DNA of 64,000 bases from the NCBI RefSeq assembly GCF_009846525.1, contig NZ_CP024621.1, positions 1,426,001 to 1,490,000 of the forward strand, written 5' to 3'. The position numbers and the translations under genes are program-made. This DNA is from Halomonas meridiana (GTDB lineage: Bacteria; Pseudomonadota; Gammaproteobacteria; Pseudomonadales; Halomonadaceae). Below the pieces are notes generated by a model, which had not been told where the DNA came from, did no database searches, and saw nothing but the letters and a program-made list of their open reading frames with translations. Shown here in pieces: positions 1 through 8,050 of this stretch. The number at the start of each line of letters is the position of its first letter. Within the stretch, counting starts at the first letter, position 1.

Positions 1-260
1 GGCTGCGTATTCTGGGAACCGCGCCACACAAAGCGGGCGTGCTCTCCTTTGTGGTCGAGGGGGCACATGCCCAAGACATTGGTCTGCTCATCGATCAGTT
101 GGGCGTCGCGATTCGCACCGGGCACCACTGCGCTCAGCCGCTGCTTCACCATTTTGGTGTCGAGGCCACCTGTCGCGCATCGTTTGCTGCGTATAATACG
201 CTCGATGAAGTGGATACCTTCGTGGCGGCGCTTAACCGCGTAATTGGGATGGTACGTTAA
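1..260 (+). CDS. sufS: Cysteine desulfurase SufS, C-terminal fragment
   Basis: The left edge of the window cuts this gene; only about the last 86 codons are present, read in the frame that starts at base 3. SufS is a PLP-dependent cysteine desulfurase that takes sulfur from cysteine and passes it to the SUF Fe-S cluster scaffold in the cytosol. The fragment has the family's C-terminal domain, including the RTGHHCAQP loop that carries the catalytic persulfide cysteine. It ends 8 bases before sufT, so both are probably the tail of a suf operon. The product is clear; whether upstream genes are sufBCD cannot be seen. Confidence 0.93.
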   Translation, partial: LRILGTAPHKAGVLSFVVEGAHAQDIGLLIDQLGVAIRTGHHCAQPLLHHFGVEATCRASFAAYNTLDEVDTFVAALNRVIGMVR

Positions 261-268
261 GGACTGCT

Positions 269-838
269 ATGGATATCGAGCAAGTGGCTAGCCTCGAACG
301 AGGCCAACAACTACCGCTGCAGCGTGATGTGGACGCCATTGCCATTCCGTTTGGAAAAACGGAAACGCTGGCGGAAGATAGCGTCGTCAGTGTGATGCAA
401 GCCAAGGGCAGCTCGGTGAGTGTCGGATTTCAAGGGCGTTTGTACTTGATCGAGGGGCGGCACTTGGACGCGCTGGGTCTAGAACCGCTCCCCCGGCCGA
501 CGCTTCCTGAGAGTGCCAGCGATGAAGAGATCGAGCAGTTCGTATGGGACCAACTGCGCACCTGCTTTGATCCGGAGATTCCGGTCAATATCGTCGATTT
601 GGGGTTGGTGTACGGCTGCCGTATCGAACGCTTGATTAGCGGTGAACGGATGGTCACTATCCGTATGACGCTGACCGCGCCAGGTTGTGGGATGGGAGAC
701 GTGATTGCCGCCGATGCGCGCAATAAAATTTTGGGGGCACCGCAAATTAACAAGGTGCATACCGAAATCGTCTTCAGTCCGCCCTGGAGCCGTGACATGA
801 TGAGCGAAGAAGCCAAGCTAGAGCTCGGCATGTTCTAA
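269..838 (+). CDS. sufT: Fe-S cluster assembly protein SufT
   Basis: This 189-residue protein has a DUF59/MIP18-type domain in its second half (about residues 85-185), with the family features DPEIPVNIVDLGLVYG and a TAPGCGMGD loop holding a conserved cysteine. The N-terminal 80 residues resemble the extra domain of the long SufT type found in gammaproteobacterial suf operons. SufT helps mature or insert Fe-S clusters; its exact chemistry is not settled. It follows sufS by 8 bases, which supports the call. Confidence 0.9.
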   Translation: MDIEQVASLERGQQLPLQRDVDAIAIPFGKTETLAEDSVVSVMQAKGSSVSVGFQGRLYLIEGRHLDALGLEPLPRPTLPESASDEEIEQFVWDQLRTCFDPEIPVNIVDLGLVYGCRIERLISGERMVTIRMTLTAPGCGMGDVIAADARNKILGAPQINKVHTEIVFSPPWSRDMMSEEAKLELGMF

Positions 839-856
839 CCCCTGTTGGGGAGCTGG

Positions 857-1615
857 ATGCACAGCCTGTTATTACGTTGGATGAAGCGTTTGCTAATGTC
901 GCTAGGAGCCTTGTTGCTGCTGGCGACATTGCTGTTTATAGCGGGTAATTTATGGGTGCTGGCTAGCACTTCCCGCTACATCGACGGCCATTTGGAGCAG
1001 TGCCGACCTACCGATGTGGCCATCGTCTTTGGCACGTCCCACTGGACCCGCAGCGGGCTCAGAAATCCGCACTTCCATGCCCGAATGCGCACCTCTGCCC
1101 GGCTGGTGGCCGATCAGCGCGTGCAGCACTTGTTGCTATCGGGAGATAACCGCACTCAAGCGTACAACGAGCCGCGCGCCATGTGGCGAGACTTATACCG
1201 CCGTGGCGTGGCCGCCGACCAGCTGACGATGGATTTCGCGGGCTTCAGTACCTACGACACCCTGGTGCGCGCGCGGGATGTATTTCAGCTACAAGAGGCA
1301 CTGCTGGTCACTCAAAGTTGGCACTTGCCGCGCGCGCTGTTCATTGGTCGAGCACTGGGAATGGACGTGACGGGCTGCATAGCGGAAGAGCAACCAGCCG
1401 CCGATGAGTGGCGATTGAGGGCGCGGGAGTGGGTGGCGCGTATTGCGACCGTGGGTGATCTCTATCTCTGGGGAAGAGAGCCGTACTTTCTTGGTCCCGC
1501 CGAACCCATCGAGCTTCGCCGTAGCAAAGATGCCCGAGAGGCGTCGGAAGTGTTAGAACTAGACGGCGTATGGCTGTTACAAGACCGCTTAGAATCCGGC
1601 AGGGAGACGCAGTAG
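857..1615 (+). CDS. SanA/YdcF-family (DUF218) membrane-anchored protein
   Basis: The product (252 aa) begins with a basic stretch and one transmembrane helix (about residues 10-32), followed by a DUF218 domain: DVAIVFGTS, LLLSGDN, and a later TQSWHLPRA stretch with the conserved histidine. This layout is that of E. coli SanA, an inner-membrane protein linked to envelope barrier function and vancomycin resistance at high temperature. The ATG at 857 is chosen over a TTG at 845 because a GGGGAG ribosome site (847-852) is well spaced only for 857. It lies close behind sufT but its role is probably unrelated. Family sure, physiological function not. Confidence 0.8.
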   Translation: MHSLLLRWMKRLLMSLGALLLLATLLFIAGNLWVLASTSRYIDGHLEQCRPTDVAIVFGTSHWTRSGLRNPHFHARMRTSARLVADQRVQHLLLSGDNRTQAYNEPRAMWRDLYRRGVAADQLTMDFAGFSTYDTLVRARDVFQLQEALLVTQSWHLPRALFIGRALGMDVTGCIAEEQPAADEWRLRAREWVARIATVGDLYLWGREPYFLGPAEPIELRRSKDAREASEVLELDGVWLLQDRLESGRETQ

Positions 1616-1667
1616 GGCATCACAGGTTTTGAGTATGCCAAGGTCGACACCCTCAAAGAGCCGCCGA

Positions 1668-2114
1668 TCAACGGCGGGTCTTGCGTTTTTGCAGGCTGTA
1701 GAGCTCACGGATGAGTTTGCGACACCCTTGCATGCACTCATCCACGACGGGCTCGATGGGGTCGGGCAGAGGGTGCGTGAATAGTGTCGAGAGGGCCTGC
1801 ATGAGCACACGCTCTTGTTCCAACAGCTCATTGATCAGTACTTGACTATCGTTGCCCACGAAACTCTTCAAACGGCTCCACAGCCATAGAAAGTCATCCC
1901 GCTCGACATCGGCATCCCGAGGCAGCATTTTCAAGTGCGCACGGGCGAGTTCCTGCAGCTTGCGCATCTGCTTGAGTCGCTCGGTATAGTGCGGCTTCAG
2001 TGCATCGCGCAGGGAGGGGCGCAGGCGTTCGATATTGTCCTGGAAATAATCAATGCTATCGGCCAGCGCTTCCAGAACGCTGTCCATCGCCACTTGGCGA
2101 TTGTCGAGAAACAT
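1668..2114 (-). CDS. Hypothetical helical protein, possibly ferritin-like (DUF2383-like)
   Basis: A 148-residue soluble protein, very likely all alpha-helical, with a basic C-terminus (LQKRKTRR). The pattern of a central W..LK segment followed by an L.ELLEQE.VLMQAL helix recalls the four-helix bundle of DUF2383/PA2169-type proteins, but the metal-binding Glu/His pattern of ferritins is not convincing. It stands alone between sanA-like and rimK, read opposite to the former; 88 bases separate it from rimK's stop. The reading frame is believable by length and codon use; I cannot name a function. Confidence 0.6.
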   Translation of the reverse strand: MFLDNRQVAMDSVLEALADSIDYFQDNIERLRPSLRDALKPHYTERLKQMRKLQELARAHLKMLPRDADVERDDFLWLWSRLKSFVGNDSQVLINELLEQERVLMQALSTLFTHPLPDPIEPVVDECMQGCRKLIRELYSLQKRKTRR

Positions 2115-2202
2115 GAGCGTCTACCTCCTTCGGTGACGCAGATTGTGGGGGTGGCAGCGTTGATTTGCCACCCCTAATAGGGATTATTTTTGCATTTGCC
2201 CG

Positions 2203-3111
2203 TTAGCCTTTAGGCTTGGGCGGCGCCTTGCGCGCAGGAACGGCGTTCTTTTCGATGTGCTCGATAATCATGCCCGCAATGTCCTTACCGGTTGCACTCT
2301 CGATGCCCTGCAGTCCCGGCGATGAGTTGACCTCCATGATCACCGGGCCGTGGTTCGAGCGCAGCAAGTCTACCCCCGCCACGCGAAGCCCCATGGCCTT
2401 GGCCGCACGAATGGCGGTAGAGCGCTCTTCCGGCGTAATGCGAATCACACTGGCGGTGCCACCGCGGTGCAGGTTGGAGCGGAATTCGCCGTCCGCTGCC
2501 TGACGCTTCATCGAGGCCACGACCTTATCGCCAATCACGAAGCAGCGAATGTCCGCACCGCGAGCTTCTTTGATGTACTCCTGCACCATGATGTTGGCTT
2601 TCATGCCCATGAAGGCCTGAATCACGGACTCTGCCGCTTGGTTGGTTTCTGCCAGGACCACGCCGATTCCCTGAGTGCCCTCTAGGAGTTTGATGACCAG
2701 CGGGGCGCCTTTCACCATGGTGATCAGGTCGGGAATGTCGTCCGGGGAGTGGGCGAAGCCGGTGATTGGCAGACCCAGCCCCTTGCGAGAGAGCAGTTGG
2801 AGCGAACGCAGCTTGTCGCGTGATCGAGTAATCGCCACCGAGTCGTTGATGACGTAGGTGCCCATCATTTCGAACTGGCGCAGCACCGCGCAGCCGTAAA
2901 AGGTCACCGATGCGCCGATGCGGGGGATGACCGCATCGAACGGCTCGATTTCTGCGCCTTTGTAATGAATGGAGGGGTGGTGTGAGGCGATGCTCATGTA
3001 ACAACGCAAGGTATCGACCACGCGAGCGGTATGGCCGCGCTGCTCGGCGGCTTCTACCAGTCGGCGGGTAGAGTAAAGGTTGCGGTTACGGGAAAGTAGG
3101 GCAATGTGCAT
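2203..3111 (-). CDS. rimK: Ribosomal protein S6 modification protein RimK (ATP-grasp glutamate ligase)
   Basis: RimK adds glutamate residues to the C-terminus of ribosomal protein S6 and can make poly-alpha-glutamate. The 302-residue length is that of E. coli RimK. Visible features are the N-terminal MHIALLSRN strand, the ATP-grasp core with [13 protein letters not shown] and [13 protein letters not shown] (ATP loop, about residues 90-155), and the metal-binding [15 protein letters not shown] near residue 255. A short basic, proline-rich tail follows. It lies 39 bases downstream of the RimK-associated protease gene on the same strand, a pairing common in gammaproteobacteria, so the two are probably co-transcribed. 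Confidence 0.95.
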   Translation of the reverse strand: MHIALLSRNRNLYSTRRLVEAAEQRGHTARVVDTLRCYMSIASHHPSIHYKGAEIEPFDAVIPRIGASVTFYGCAVLRQFEMMGTYVINDSVAITRSRDKLRSLQLLSRKGLGLPITGFAHSPDDIPDLITMVKGAPLVIKLLEGTQGIGVVLAETNQAAESVIQAFMGMKANIMVQEYIKEARGADIRCFVIGDKVVASMKRQAADGEFRSNLHRGGTASVIRITPEERSTAIRAAKAMGLRVAGVDLLRSNHGPVIMEVNSSPGLQGIESATGKDIAGMIIEHIEKNAVPARKAPPKPKG

Positions 3112-3150
3112 GCAGGGCTCCGGGCCAAAAAAGGGATTGTTGAAATGTGT

Positions 3151-3591
3151 TTAAGGCTCGCCGTGCAAAAAAGCCGCGCCGGGGGCAACTAGGAGGCGGC
3201 GCATGGCCCGTCTGCCTAGCAGCATCGCGTGGCGCATATTGCTACGGTCGGTCAGTGTTAGTTCAACCGGAAAATTCAGTTCGCCCAGTTGCATGGGAGT
3301 TCGAATGACATAACGCCACTCGCTATGGCCGTTCGAGCTGGTAACGCGGCGACGGTCGTGCAAATGTAACCGGTAGCGGTGGGCAGGCGTCTCGGGCCCA
3401 CCGCTGTGAGTCAGAAAGCTTACCCATAGCTGCCCGTCGGCATCTTCATGGGTTTCGATCTCTTCGGCGTGCAGCGCCGATGTTCGCGCGCCGGTATCGG
3501 CTTTGCAGCAAAGGTGAAGCCCTAATTCAGGTAACGTCACCATTTCGCGGCGGCCGATGACAGCTTTGGCCTGATAGGGTAATTCCTTCAC
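3151..3591 (-). CDS. rimB: RimK-associated retropepsin-like protease (PF05618, RimB-type)
   Basis: A 146-residue protein of the family once called 'ATP-dependent zinc protease' and now seen as retropepsin-like aspartic peptidases. The catalytic triad motif is ADTGARTSALHA at about residues 31-42, and the C-terminal HAMLLGRRAM motif is typical. In Pseudomonas the RimB partner cuts glutamate tails from RimK-modified S6. The open frame runs 40 codons further upstream, overlapping the DUF3549 gene, but a GTG at 3591 preceded by AGGAG gives the usual VKELPYQAKAVIGRREMV start. The symbol is inferred from position beside rimK. Confidence 0.82.
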   Translation of the reverse strand: MKELPYQAKAVIGRREMVTLPELGLHLCCKADTGARTSALHAEEIETHEDADGQLWVSFLTHSGGPETPAHRYRLHLHDRRRVTSSNGHSEWRYVIRTPMQLGELNFPVELTLTDRSNMRHAMLLGRRAMRRLLVAPGAAFLHGEP

Positions 3592-3643
3592 AGCGCACTC
3601 CTGACGATATAAGAGAAACAAGACATAGTGATGACGCTTCCTG

Positions 3644-4687
3644 CTAGCCTTTTGGGGAAGGCTGCATGGCCGATAAACGCGTTTGAATGGCGGAACCCAT
3701 GGGCGCGTCACGCAGGGTTAGCATAACGGGTAAGCGTAGCCGAGGAATCAACGCAATGTCCCGTACCGCAGCCGCAAAGTGGCTGCGCTCGTCTTCCGCC
3801 AGACGTTGCAGGAAGAGAGGGAGGCGTTCGGCGTCTTCCAGCAGCGGCCACCCGCGCCCGGCCATGGCGGCCATCAAGTCAGGGCCGCACGCGGCCGAGT
3901 CGTTTAGCAGTTGGGTGTACCACGTGCCTGCCGTTGCCGCAGACGAGCTGCCTACCGCGCGCACGCAGGCGCACAGCGTCTCTAGGTCACCGTCACTGGC
4001 GGCGTGTTCACCTCGCAAACGTAGGGCATCGACCAGGGCGTCCGGTAGGGCGCGGTGCTCTAAGCAGTAGCAGAGGGAGTGGATGACGCTTGTCGGCAGG
4101 TCGGGAATGCGACCGGCGAGCGCGTCTGCCGTCGCGGTATCCAAGCGAACGACGTAATCGGCAATGCCTTGTAGCCCCAAGGCTTGCCAATCGATCGACT
4201 GTTGACCGCTCAGATACGCCTCTACTGGCTCAAGGTGCTGGCTGGCCGGTAAGCCGCTCGCATGGGTGGCCCGGGCATTGAGCATGGCCTGAAAGGTAAT
4301 GTCCGGCGTAAACGCCAGTGGATTATCTTTCATCAGGTGATCGACATCGGCGGTGTCGGCTGCGTCCAGGTCGGTCGCGGCGGCGTTGCGTCCTAGGGTT
4401 TCCAACAGACGATTGATAAACCCGTCACGCTGGGCAGGCGAGAGCATGCCTTGCTCATCCAGCGGCAGTGCCAAGAACCAAATGGCAGGCTCTTCCATGG
4501 CCCCCAAACGGAAGACAATGGCGAGCCGTGCCTGACCCTGCCAAGGCTCGGGCCATGCGTATTCGGCGTTCTCGAAAGCGCGCAATACGTCTCGTGGACA
4601 CGCCGTGACCCGGCGCCCCATATGGTAAAGCGATACCTCCGCACCGCTGCGCGTAAAAAACTCATCAAGGGTGTGAATTGGCTGCAT
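3644..4687 (-). CDS. DUF3549 family protein
   Basis: A 347-residue cytosolic protein beginning MQPIHTLDEFF, which I recognise as the start of the DUF3549 family found in Pseudomonas and Halomonas. The N-terminal part (to about residue 115) is a mixed alpha/beta domain; the rest looks like repeated helices, possibly HEAT-like, rich in Ala and Leu. No catalytic motif is evident. An AAGGA ribosome site lies just before the ATG. It precedes rimB on the same strand with a 52-base gap. Function unknown. Confidence 0.75.
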   Translation of the reverse strand: MQPIHTLDEFFTRSGAEVSLYHMGRRVTACPRDVLRAFENAEYAWPEPWQGQARLAIVFRLGAMEEPAIWFLALPLDEQGMLSPAQRDGFINRLLETLGRNAAATDLDAADTADVDHLMKDNPLAFTPDITFQAMLNARATHASGLPASQHLEPVEAYLSGQQSIDWQALGLQGIADYVVRLDTATADALAGRIPDLPTSVIHSLCYCLEHRALPDALVDALRLRGEHAASDGDLETLCACVRAVGSSSAATAGTWYTQLLNDSAACGPDLMAAMAGRGWPLLEDAERLPLFLQRLAEDERSHFAAAVRDIALIPRLRLPVMLTLRDAPMGSAIQTRLSAMQPSPKG

Positions 4688-4845
4688 GACATCCTTCCGC
4701 TTTTCAAGCCTGCACTCTACCTTGCTGGTTTGCCACTGTCAGCCGCAACCGTTGATTAATCCGTGCTTTATTGTCTAAGTGGTTAAAAATTGAACAACTT
4801 TGCGTAAGCCGCGTGAGAGTAGCGGTGGCGACACCTTTCCATAGT

Positions 4846-4927
4846 TTATCCACAGCCTCTTGCAGGTTTTCTGTGAATCTGTGAATAACGCCTTAGAGAG
4901 AGGCTCGCGAGTGGCAACTTACCCACA
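4846..4927. promoter_or_regulatory. Cluster of DnaA-box-like 9-mers
   Basis: Within 82 bases there are two 9-mers fitting TTATNCACA exactly: TTATCCACA at 4846-4854 on plus, and TTATTCACA read on minus at 4880-4888. Two near matches are TTACCCACA at 4919-4927 on plus and AGATTCACA on minus at 4872-4880. An AT-richer stretch lies directly to the left (about 4750-4805). The cluster sits in the non-coding gap between the DUF3549 gene and yqcC. It may be a DnaA-controlled promoter or a DnaA-titrating site; neighbours are not those of a usual oriC. Confidence 0.5.
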
Positions 4928-4940
4928 GAGTTGGGATAAT
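4912..4940 (+). promoter_or_regulatory. Possible sigma70 promoter of yqcC
   Basis: GATAAT at 4935-4940 is a good -10 hexamer. Seventeen bases upstream is TGGCAA, a poor -35. The start of transcription would lie near 4947, about 25 bases before the yqcC ATG. One DnaA-box-like site (4919-4927) falls inside the spacer. Confidence 0.4.
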
Positions 4941-4972
4941 GGGCGTCAACATTGACCAACCCCAAGGTGTTT

Positions 4973-5305
4973 ATGAGCGTCCATCAACAGCTTCAAACCG
5001 CGCTTCTTGAGCTTGAAGCCGCCATGAAGGCCGCGAATTTGTGGCGCACCCCCACGCCCGATGCGTCGGCATTTGCCAGCCAGCAGCCTTTCTGTATCGA
5101 TACCATGTCGCTGCCTCAGTGGGTGCGCTATGTGTTCATTGCGCGTTTGAACGCGTTAATCGATGCCAAAGCTGCCATGCCTGCCAAGTGCGATGTCGCT
5201 CCGGCGGTGGCGGCTTACATGATGCAGGAGAAAGCGCGTGCCAGCGATCAGGTGCTGGTCGTCAAGGCGGTGGAGCGGGTCGACCAAATCGTCACCGAGA
5301 ACTAA
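4973..5305 (+). CDS. yqcC: YqcC family protein (DUF446)
   Basis: A 110-residue protein matching the YqcC/DUF446 family: an N-terminal helix (VHQQLQTALLELEAAMKA), a conserved WRT..P segment, then PFCIDTM.LPQWVRYVFIARL, the family's core signature. Function is unknown; in E. coli the gene is adjacent to truC, a tRNA pseudouridine synthase, but no truC is next to it here. The ATG at 4973 is used rather than an upstream TTG at 4952 because the family begins just before the first helix. A strong hairpin terminator follows. Confidence 0.85.
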   Translation: MSVHQQLQTALLELEAAMKAANLWRTPTPDASAFASQQPFCIDTMSLPQWVRYVFIARLNALIDAKAAMPAKCDVAPAVAAYMMQEKARASDQVLVVKAVERVDQIVTEN

Positions 5306-5327
5306 GTGCGACGTACCGTCAACGACA

Positions 5328-5359
5328 ATGCCCAGGGCGAACGCCCTGGGCATTTTTTT
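5328..5359. terminator. Intrinsic terminator between convergent yqcC and ompW
   Basis: A 12-base inverted repeat (ATGCCCAGGGCG and its complement, 5328-5353) is followed by a run of seven T on the plus strand. It lies between the stops of yqcC and ompW, so it ends yqcC transcripts and may also serve the opposite strand. Confidence 0.85.
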
Positions 5360-5376
5360 GCCGCGACTGCGTGGAC

Positions 5377-6003
5377 TCAGAAGCGGTAGCTCAATCCCGC
5401 CATGACCACCATGGGATCGATGGCCACAGTGCCTGCAGCAGCCCCATTGATTTTGGCGTCGGTGTCGATGTCCAGGTACCACGCCGCAGCGTTCAGTGCC
5501 CAGTGTTCGTCGATCAGTAGGTCGACCCCCACTTGGGCGGCGGCGCCCCAGGCGTCGTCCAGCTCGAGTTCGCCAATGGCTAGGCGCTCATCGGAAAAAC
5601 GCGTGTAGTTGATGCCCGCGCCGACGTAGGGTTGCACCGGCGACTCGCTACCGCCCAACGGATAGTATTGCAGGGTCAAGGTGGGCGGCAGGTGTTTGGT
5701 GGAGGCGAGATGGTCGCCGTTGAGGGCAATGTTGTGCTCGAAGGGAAGCGCGGCCAGTAACTCGACACCTACCTTATCGTGGAAGCGGTAGCCTAGTGTA
5801 AACGCAGGGCCGGTTTTGTCTTGAACATCGACCGCGAAAGCCCCACCGGCCAGCGAGCCGTTGTCGCTCTTGGGCGCCACCTTGGCGACCCCCACGCGGG
5901 TGAAAATATCGCCCGCCCCATAGGCGAACGCCTGGGAACTGGCGGCTAAGGTAGCGGCGGCAAGTCCGGCGGTGAATAGAGTGGGCATTGATAAAAGGCG
6001 CAT
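5377..6003 (-). CDS. ompW: OmpW family outer membrane protein
   Basis: A 208-residue precursor with a signal peptide (MRLLSMPTLF... cut near AFA at about residue 27) and an OmpW-type eight-strand barrel: GDIFTRVGVAKVAPKSD at the mature N-terminus, GYRFHDKVGVELLAALPFEH, PYVGAGINYTRF, and a final strand ending in GLSYRF with the C-terminal aromatic residue required for barrel assembly. OmpW is a small channel with a hydrophobic lumen, often tied to osmotic or oxidative stress. It stands as a single gene read opposite to yqcC. Confidence 0.92.
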   Translation of the reverse strand: MRLLSMPTLFTAGLAAATLAASSQAFAYGAGDIFTRVGVAKVAPKSDNGSLAGGAFAVDVQDKTGPAFTLGYRFHDKVGVELLAALPFEHNIALNGDHLASTKHLPPTLTLQYYPLGGSESPVQPYVGAGINYTRFSDERLAIGELELDDAWGAAAQVGVDLLIDEHWALNAAAWYLDIDTDAKINGAAAGTVAIDPMVVMAGLSYRF

Positions 6004-6152
6004 AGCGTGGCTCCTGGACGATCGTGTGAGGATGGTGGGTTGCGTTAACCCTGGAGCCAGTGTATCGAGCCAGTGCGAGAGCGTTATTGACCTGGGGCAA
6101 AGGGGGAGGGGGTTGGGGAGTTCGTAGGGAGTGCTGGCAGAGAACGCTGCCC

Positions 6153-6184
6153 TTAAAAAAGCTCAGCGGGTTTCCCCGCTGAGC
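6153..6184 (-). terminator. Intrinsic terminator of putP
   Basis: A perfect 10-base stem (GCTCAGCGGG, 6161-6170, with 6175-6184) has a 4-base loop, followed on the minus strand by six U. It lies 22 bases past the putP stop. Confidence 0.88.
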
Positions 6185-6205
6185 CTGCTGCATCAAACCG
6201 ACGTA

Positions 6206-7705
6206 TTACGCGTCTTGACGGTCGATGTGCTTGTATTCGCCAGCATCCGCCGTCACGCTGCTCACCACCAGAATGGCGATGAACGAGGCGATGAAGCCAG
6301 GAATGATTTCATAGATGCCCGGTCCTCCCATGAAGGAGCCGTTCCAGCCCAGGGCAATCCACAGCATGACGGTCACGGCACCTACGATCATACCGGCAAC
6401 GGCGCCCGCACCGTTGGTGCGTGACCACATCAGCGACAGGATGATCAGCGGGCCGAAAGCCGCACCGAAGCCTGCCCAGGCGTTACTCACCAAACCCAGT
6501 ACCTGAGAGTTTTCGTCCGAAGCAATGATCGCGGCGACGATACCCACCAGCACGACGCAGATACGGCCCACGGCGACGCACTGCTGCTCCGAGGCTTTCT
6601 TATGCAGGAACAGGCGGTAGAAGTCTTCGGTCAACGAGGAAGAGGACACCAGCAGCTGACTGGAAATGGTGCTCATGATGGCCGCCAGCAGCGCGGCATA
6701 GAGGAAGCCAGTGATCAGCGGGTGGAACAGCAGGTTGGCCAGCACGATGAAGATGGTTTCCGGATCCTGAACGTCCAAGCCGTTGCGAATGGCATAAGCG
6801 CGACCAAAGATACCCAGAGACACGGCACCAATCAGCGAGATGAGCATCCACGCCATGCCGATGTTACGGGCCGTCGGTACGTCTTTCTGCGAACGGATCG
6901 CCATGAAGCGCACGATGATGTGCGGCTGACCAAAGTAGCCCAAGCCCCAGGTGACCGCTGAGAGCCAACCAATGAACGTGAGACCTTCGGACCAGGACAG
7001 CAGCGTGGGATCGACTTCATTGAGCGTCTGAGACGCCTGCGAGAAGCCGCCGCCGCCTTCACCGAACAGTACGACGGCAGGCATGATGATCAGCGCCAGC
7101 ATCATGATGCAGCCCTGAACGAAGTCCGTCATGCTCACGGCGAGGAAGCCGCCTACGACGGTGTAGATCAGTACCACGCCCAGGGTGATGATCACGCCCA
7201 TGGCGTAGTTGCTCATGTCACCGAAGTTGTAAACGCCGGTGAAAGCGCTTTCGAACAGTTTGCCACCCGCGACGAGGCCTGACGCGGTGTAGACGGCAAA
7301 GAAGATCACGATGACGACGGCCGATACCGTGCGTAGCGACAGCGCGCGGGTCGGGAAGCGGTTGGCCAAAAAGGCCGGGATGGTAATGGCATTGCCGTAG
7401 TGAATGGTTTGTTCACGCAGGCGCGGCGCTACCAGCAGCCAGTTGAAGAACGCACCCACCAGAAGGCCGATGCCGATCCAGGCAGAGCCCAGGCCAGAAA
7501 CGAACATGGCACCGGGTAGCCCCAGCAGCAGCCAGCCGCTCATGTCCGACGCGCCCGCTGAGAGGGCCGCTACCTGTGGACTGAGGGTACGCCCCCCCAG
7601 CATGTAGTCTTCAGAGGAAGACGTGGCCTTGCGCATTGCATAAACGCCAATGGCGATCATCAGCGCGAAGTAACCGAATAAGCTAATCCATACACCTGTA
7701 GCCAT
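6206..7705 (-). CDS. putP: Sodium/proline symporter PutP
   Basis: PutP imports proline with Na+ across the inner membrane (solute:sodium symporter family). The 499-residue length and about 13 membrane helices fit. Family landmarks include the ALSAGASDMSGWLLLGLPGA segment in helix 2, carrying the Na+ and proline ligands, and GGFLAVSMTDFVQG in helix 5. Proline is both a compatible solute and a carbon source in halophiles. The gene sits downstream of putA on the same strand but 345 bases away, so it probably has its own promoter. An inverted repeat lies 38 bases before the start. Confidence 0.95.
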   Translation of the reverse strand: MATGVWISLFGYFALMIAIGVYAMRKATSSSEDYMLGGRTLSPQVAALSAGASDMSGWLLLGLPGAMFVSGLGSAWIGIGLLVGAFFNWLLVAPRLREQTIHYGNAITIPAFLANRFPTRALSLRTVSAVVIVIFFAVYTASGLVAGGKLFESAFTGVYNFGDMSNYAMGVIITLGVVLIYTVVGGFLAVSMTDFVQGCIMMLALIIMPAVVLFGEGGGGFSQASQTLNEVDPTLLSWSEGLTFIGWLSAVTWGLGYFGQPHIIVRFMAIRSQKDVPTARNIGMAWMLISLIGAVSLGIFGRAYAIRNGLDVQDPETIFIVLANLLFHPLITGFLYAALLAAIMSTISSQLLVSSSSLTEDFYRLFLHKKASEQQCVAVGRICVVLVGIVAAIIASDENSQVLGLVSNAWAGFGAAFGPLIILSLMWSRTNGAGAVAGMIVGAVTVMLWIALGWNGSFMGGPGIYEIIPGFIASFIAILVVSSVTADAGEYKHIDRQDA

Positions 7706-8050
7706 GAAACTTCTCCAATGTGTGAGGACGACGCTACGCTACGTACAAAAGCATCGGCGGGTGCTGACCCTTTTGTACACGGCGAGCATCGACAGGGGCT
7801 GCGTTGGCCGAATCGTCACGGCCATGACACAGCCTTGTTGTTGTTAACCCTGAGTCGTGATGTCACTACCAGCCGTCGCGCCTTCGCGAGACGAAGCATG
7901 AGAGAGTTGATGGGTACGCGTGTGTGCAAAGTTCCCCGTGCCCGGTGGGCGGCCTAGACAGGCCGCCCGTGCCAGGGCCATTGCTCTATTATTGTCAACC
8001 ATGAGACGGTTCCTTTTCAGGAGTTCAGGTTAGTTGTATTGATGAGCCGT
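7706..8050. other. putA-putP intergenic region
   Basis: A 345-base stretch with no convincing gene. It holds the putative control region of putP, including the GTACAAAAG inverted repeat. A GGGCGGCC-type hairpin near 7945-7970 lacks a U tract on either strand, so it is weak as a terminator of putA. An open frame at 7718-7957 on plus looks like noise. Confidence 0.6.
7743..7778. promoter_or_regulatory. Inverted repeat upstream of putP, possible operator
   Basis: Perfect 9-base arms, GTACAAAAG at 7743-7751 and CTTTTGTAC at 7770-7778, are separated by 18 bases. The site lies 38-73 bases upstream of the putP ATG. Arm centres are 27 bases apart. A dimeric regulator, perhaps the AraC-type protein encoded nearby, could bind here; this is inference from position only. 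Confidence 0.45.

Noticed and set aside
4740-4950. Chromosomal replication origin
   Set aside because: DnaA-like boxes and AT-rich DNA are present, but no usual origin neighbours (dnaA, dnaN, gyrB, rpmH, parAB) are here, so only a DnaA-site cluster is claimed.
7718-7957. 79-codon frame in the putA-putP gap
   Set aside because: Arg/Ala-rich, no ribosome site and overlaps the probable putP control region.
7945-7970. GC hairpin after putA as a terminator
   Set aside because: A stem is present but no U tract follows on the minus strand and it lies 80 bases past the stop.
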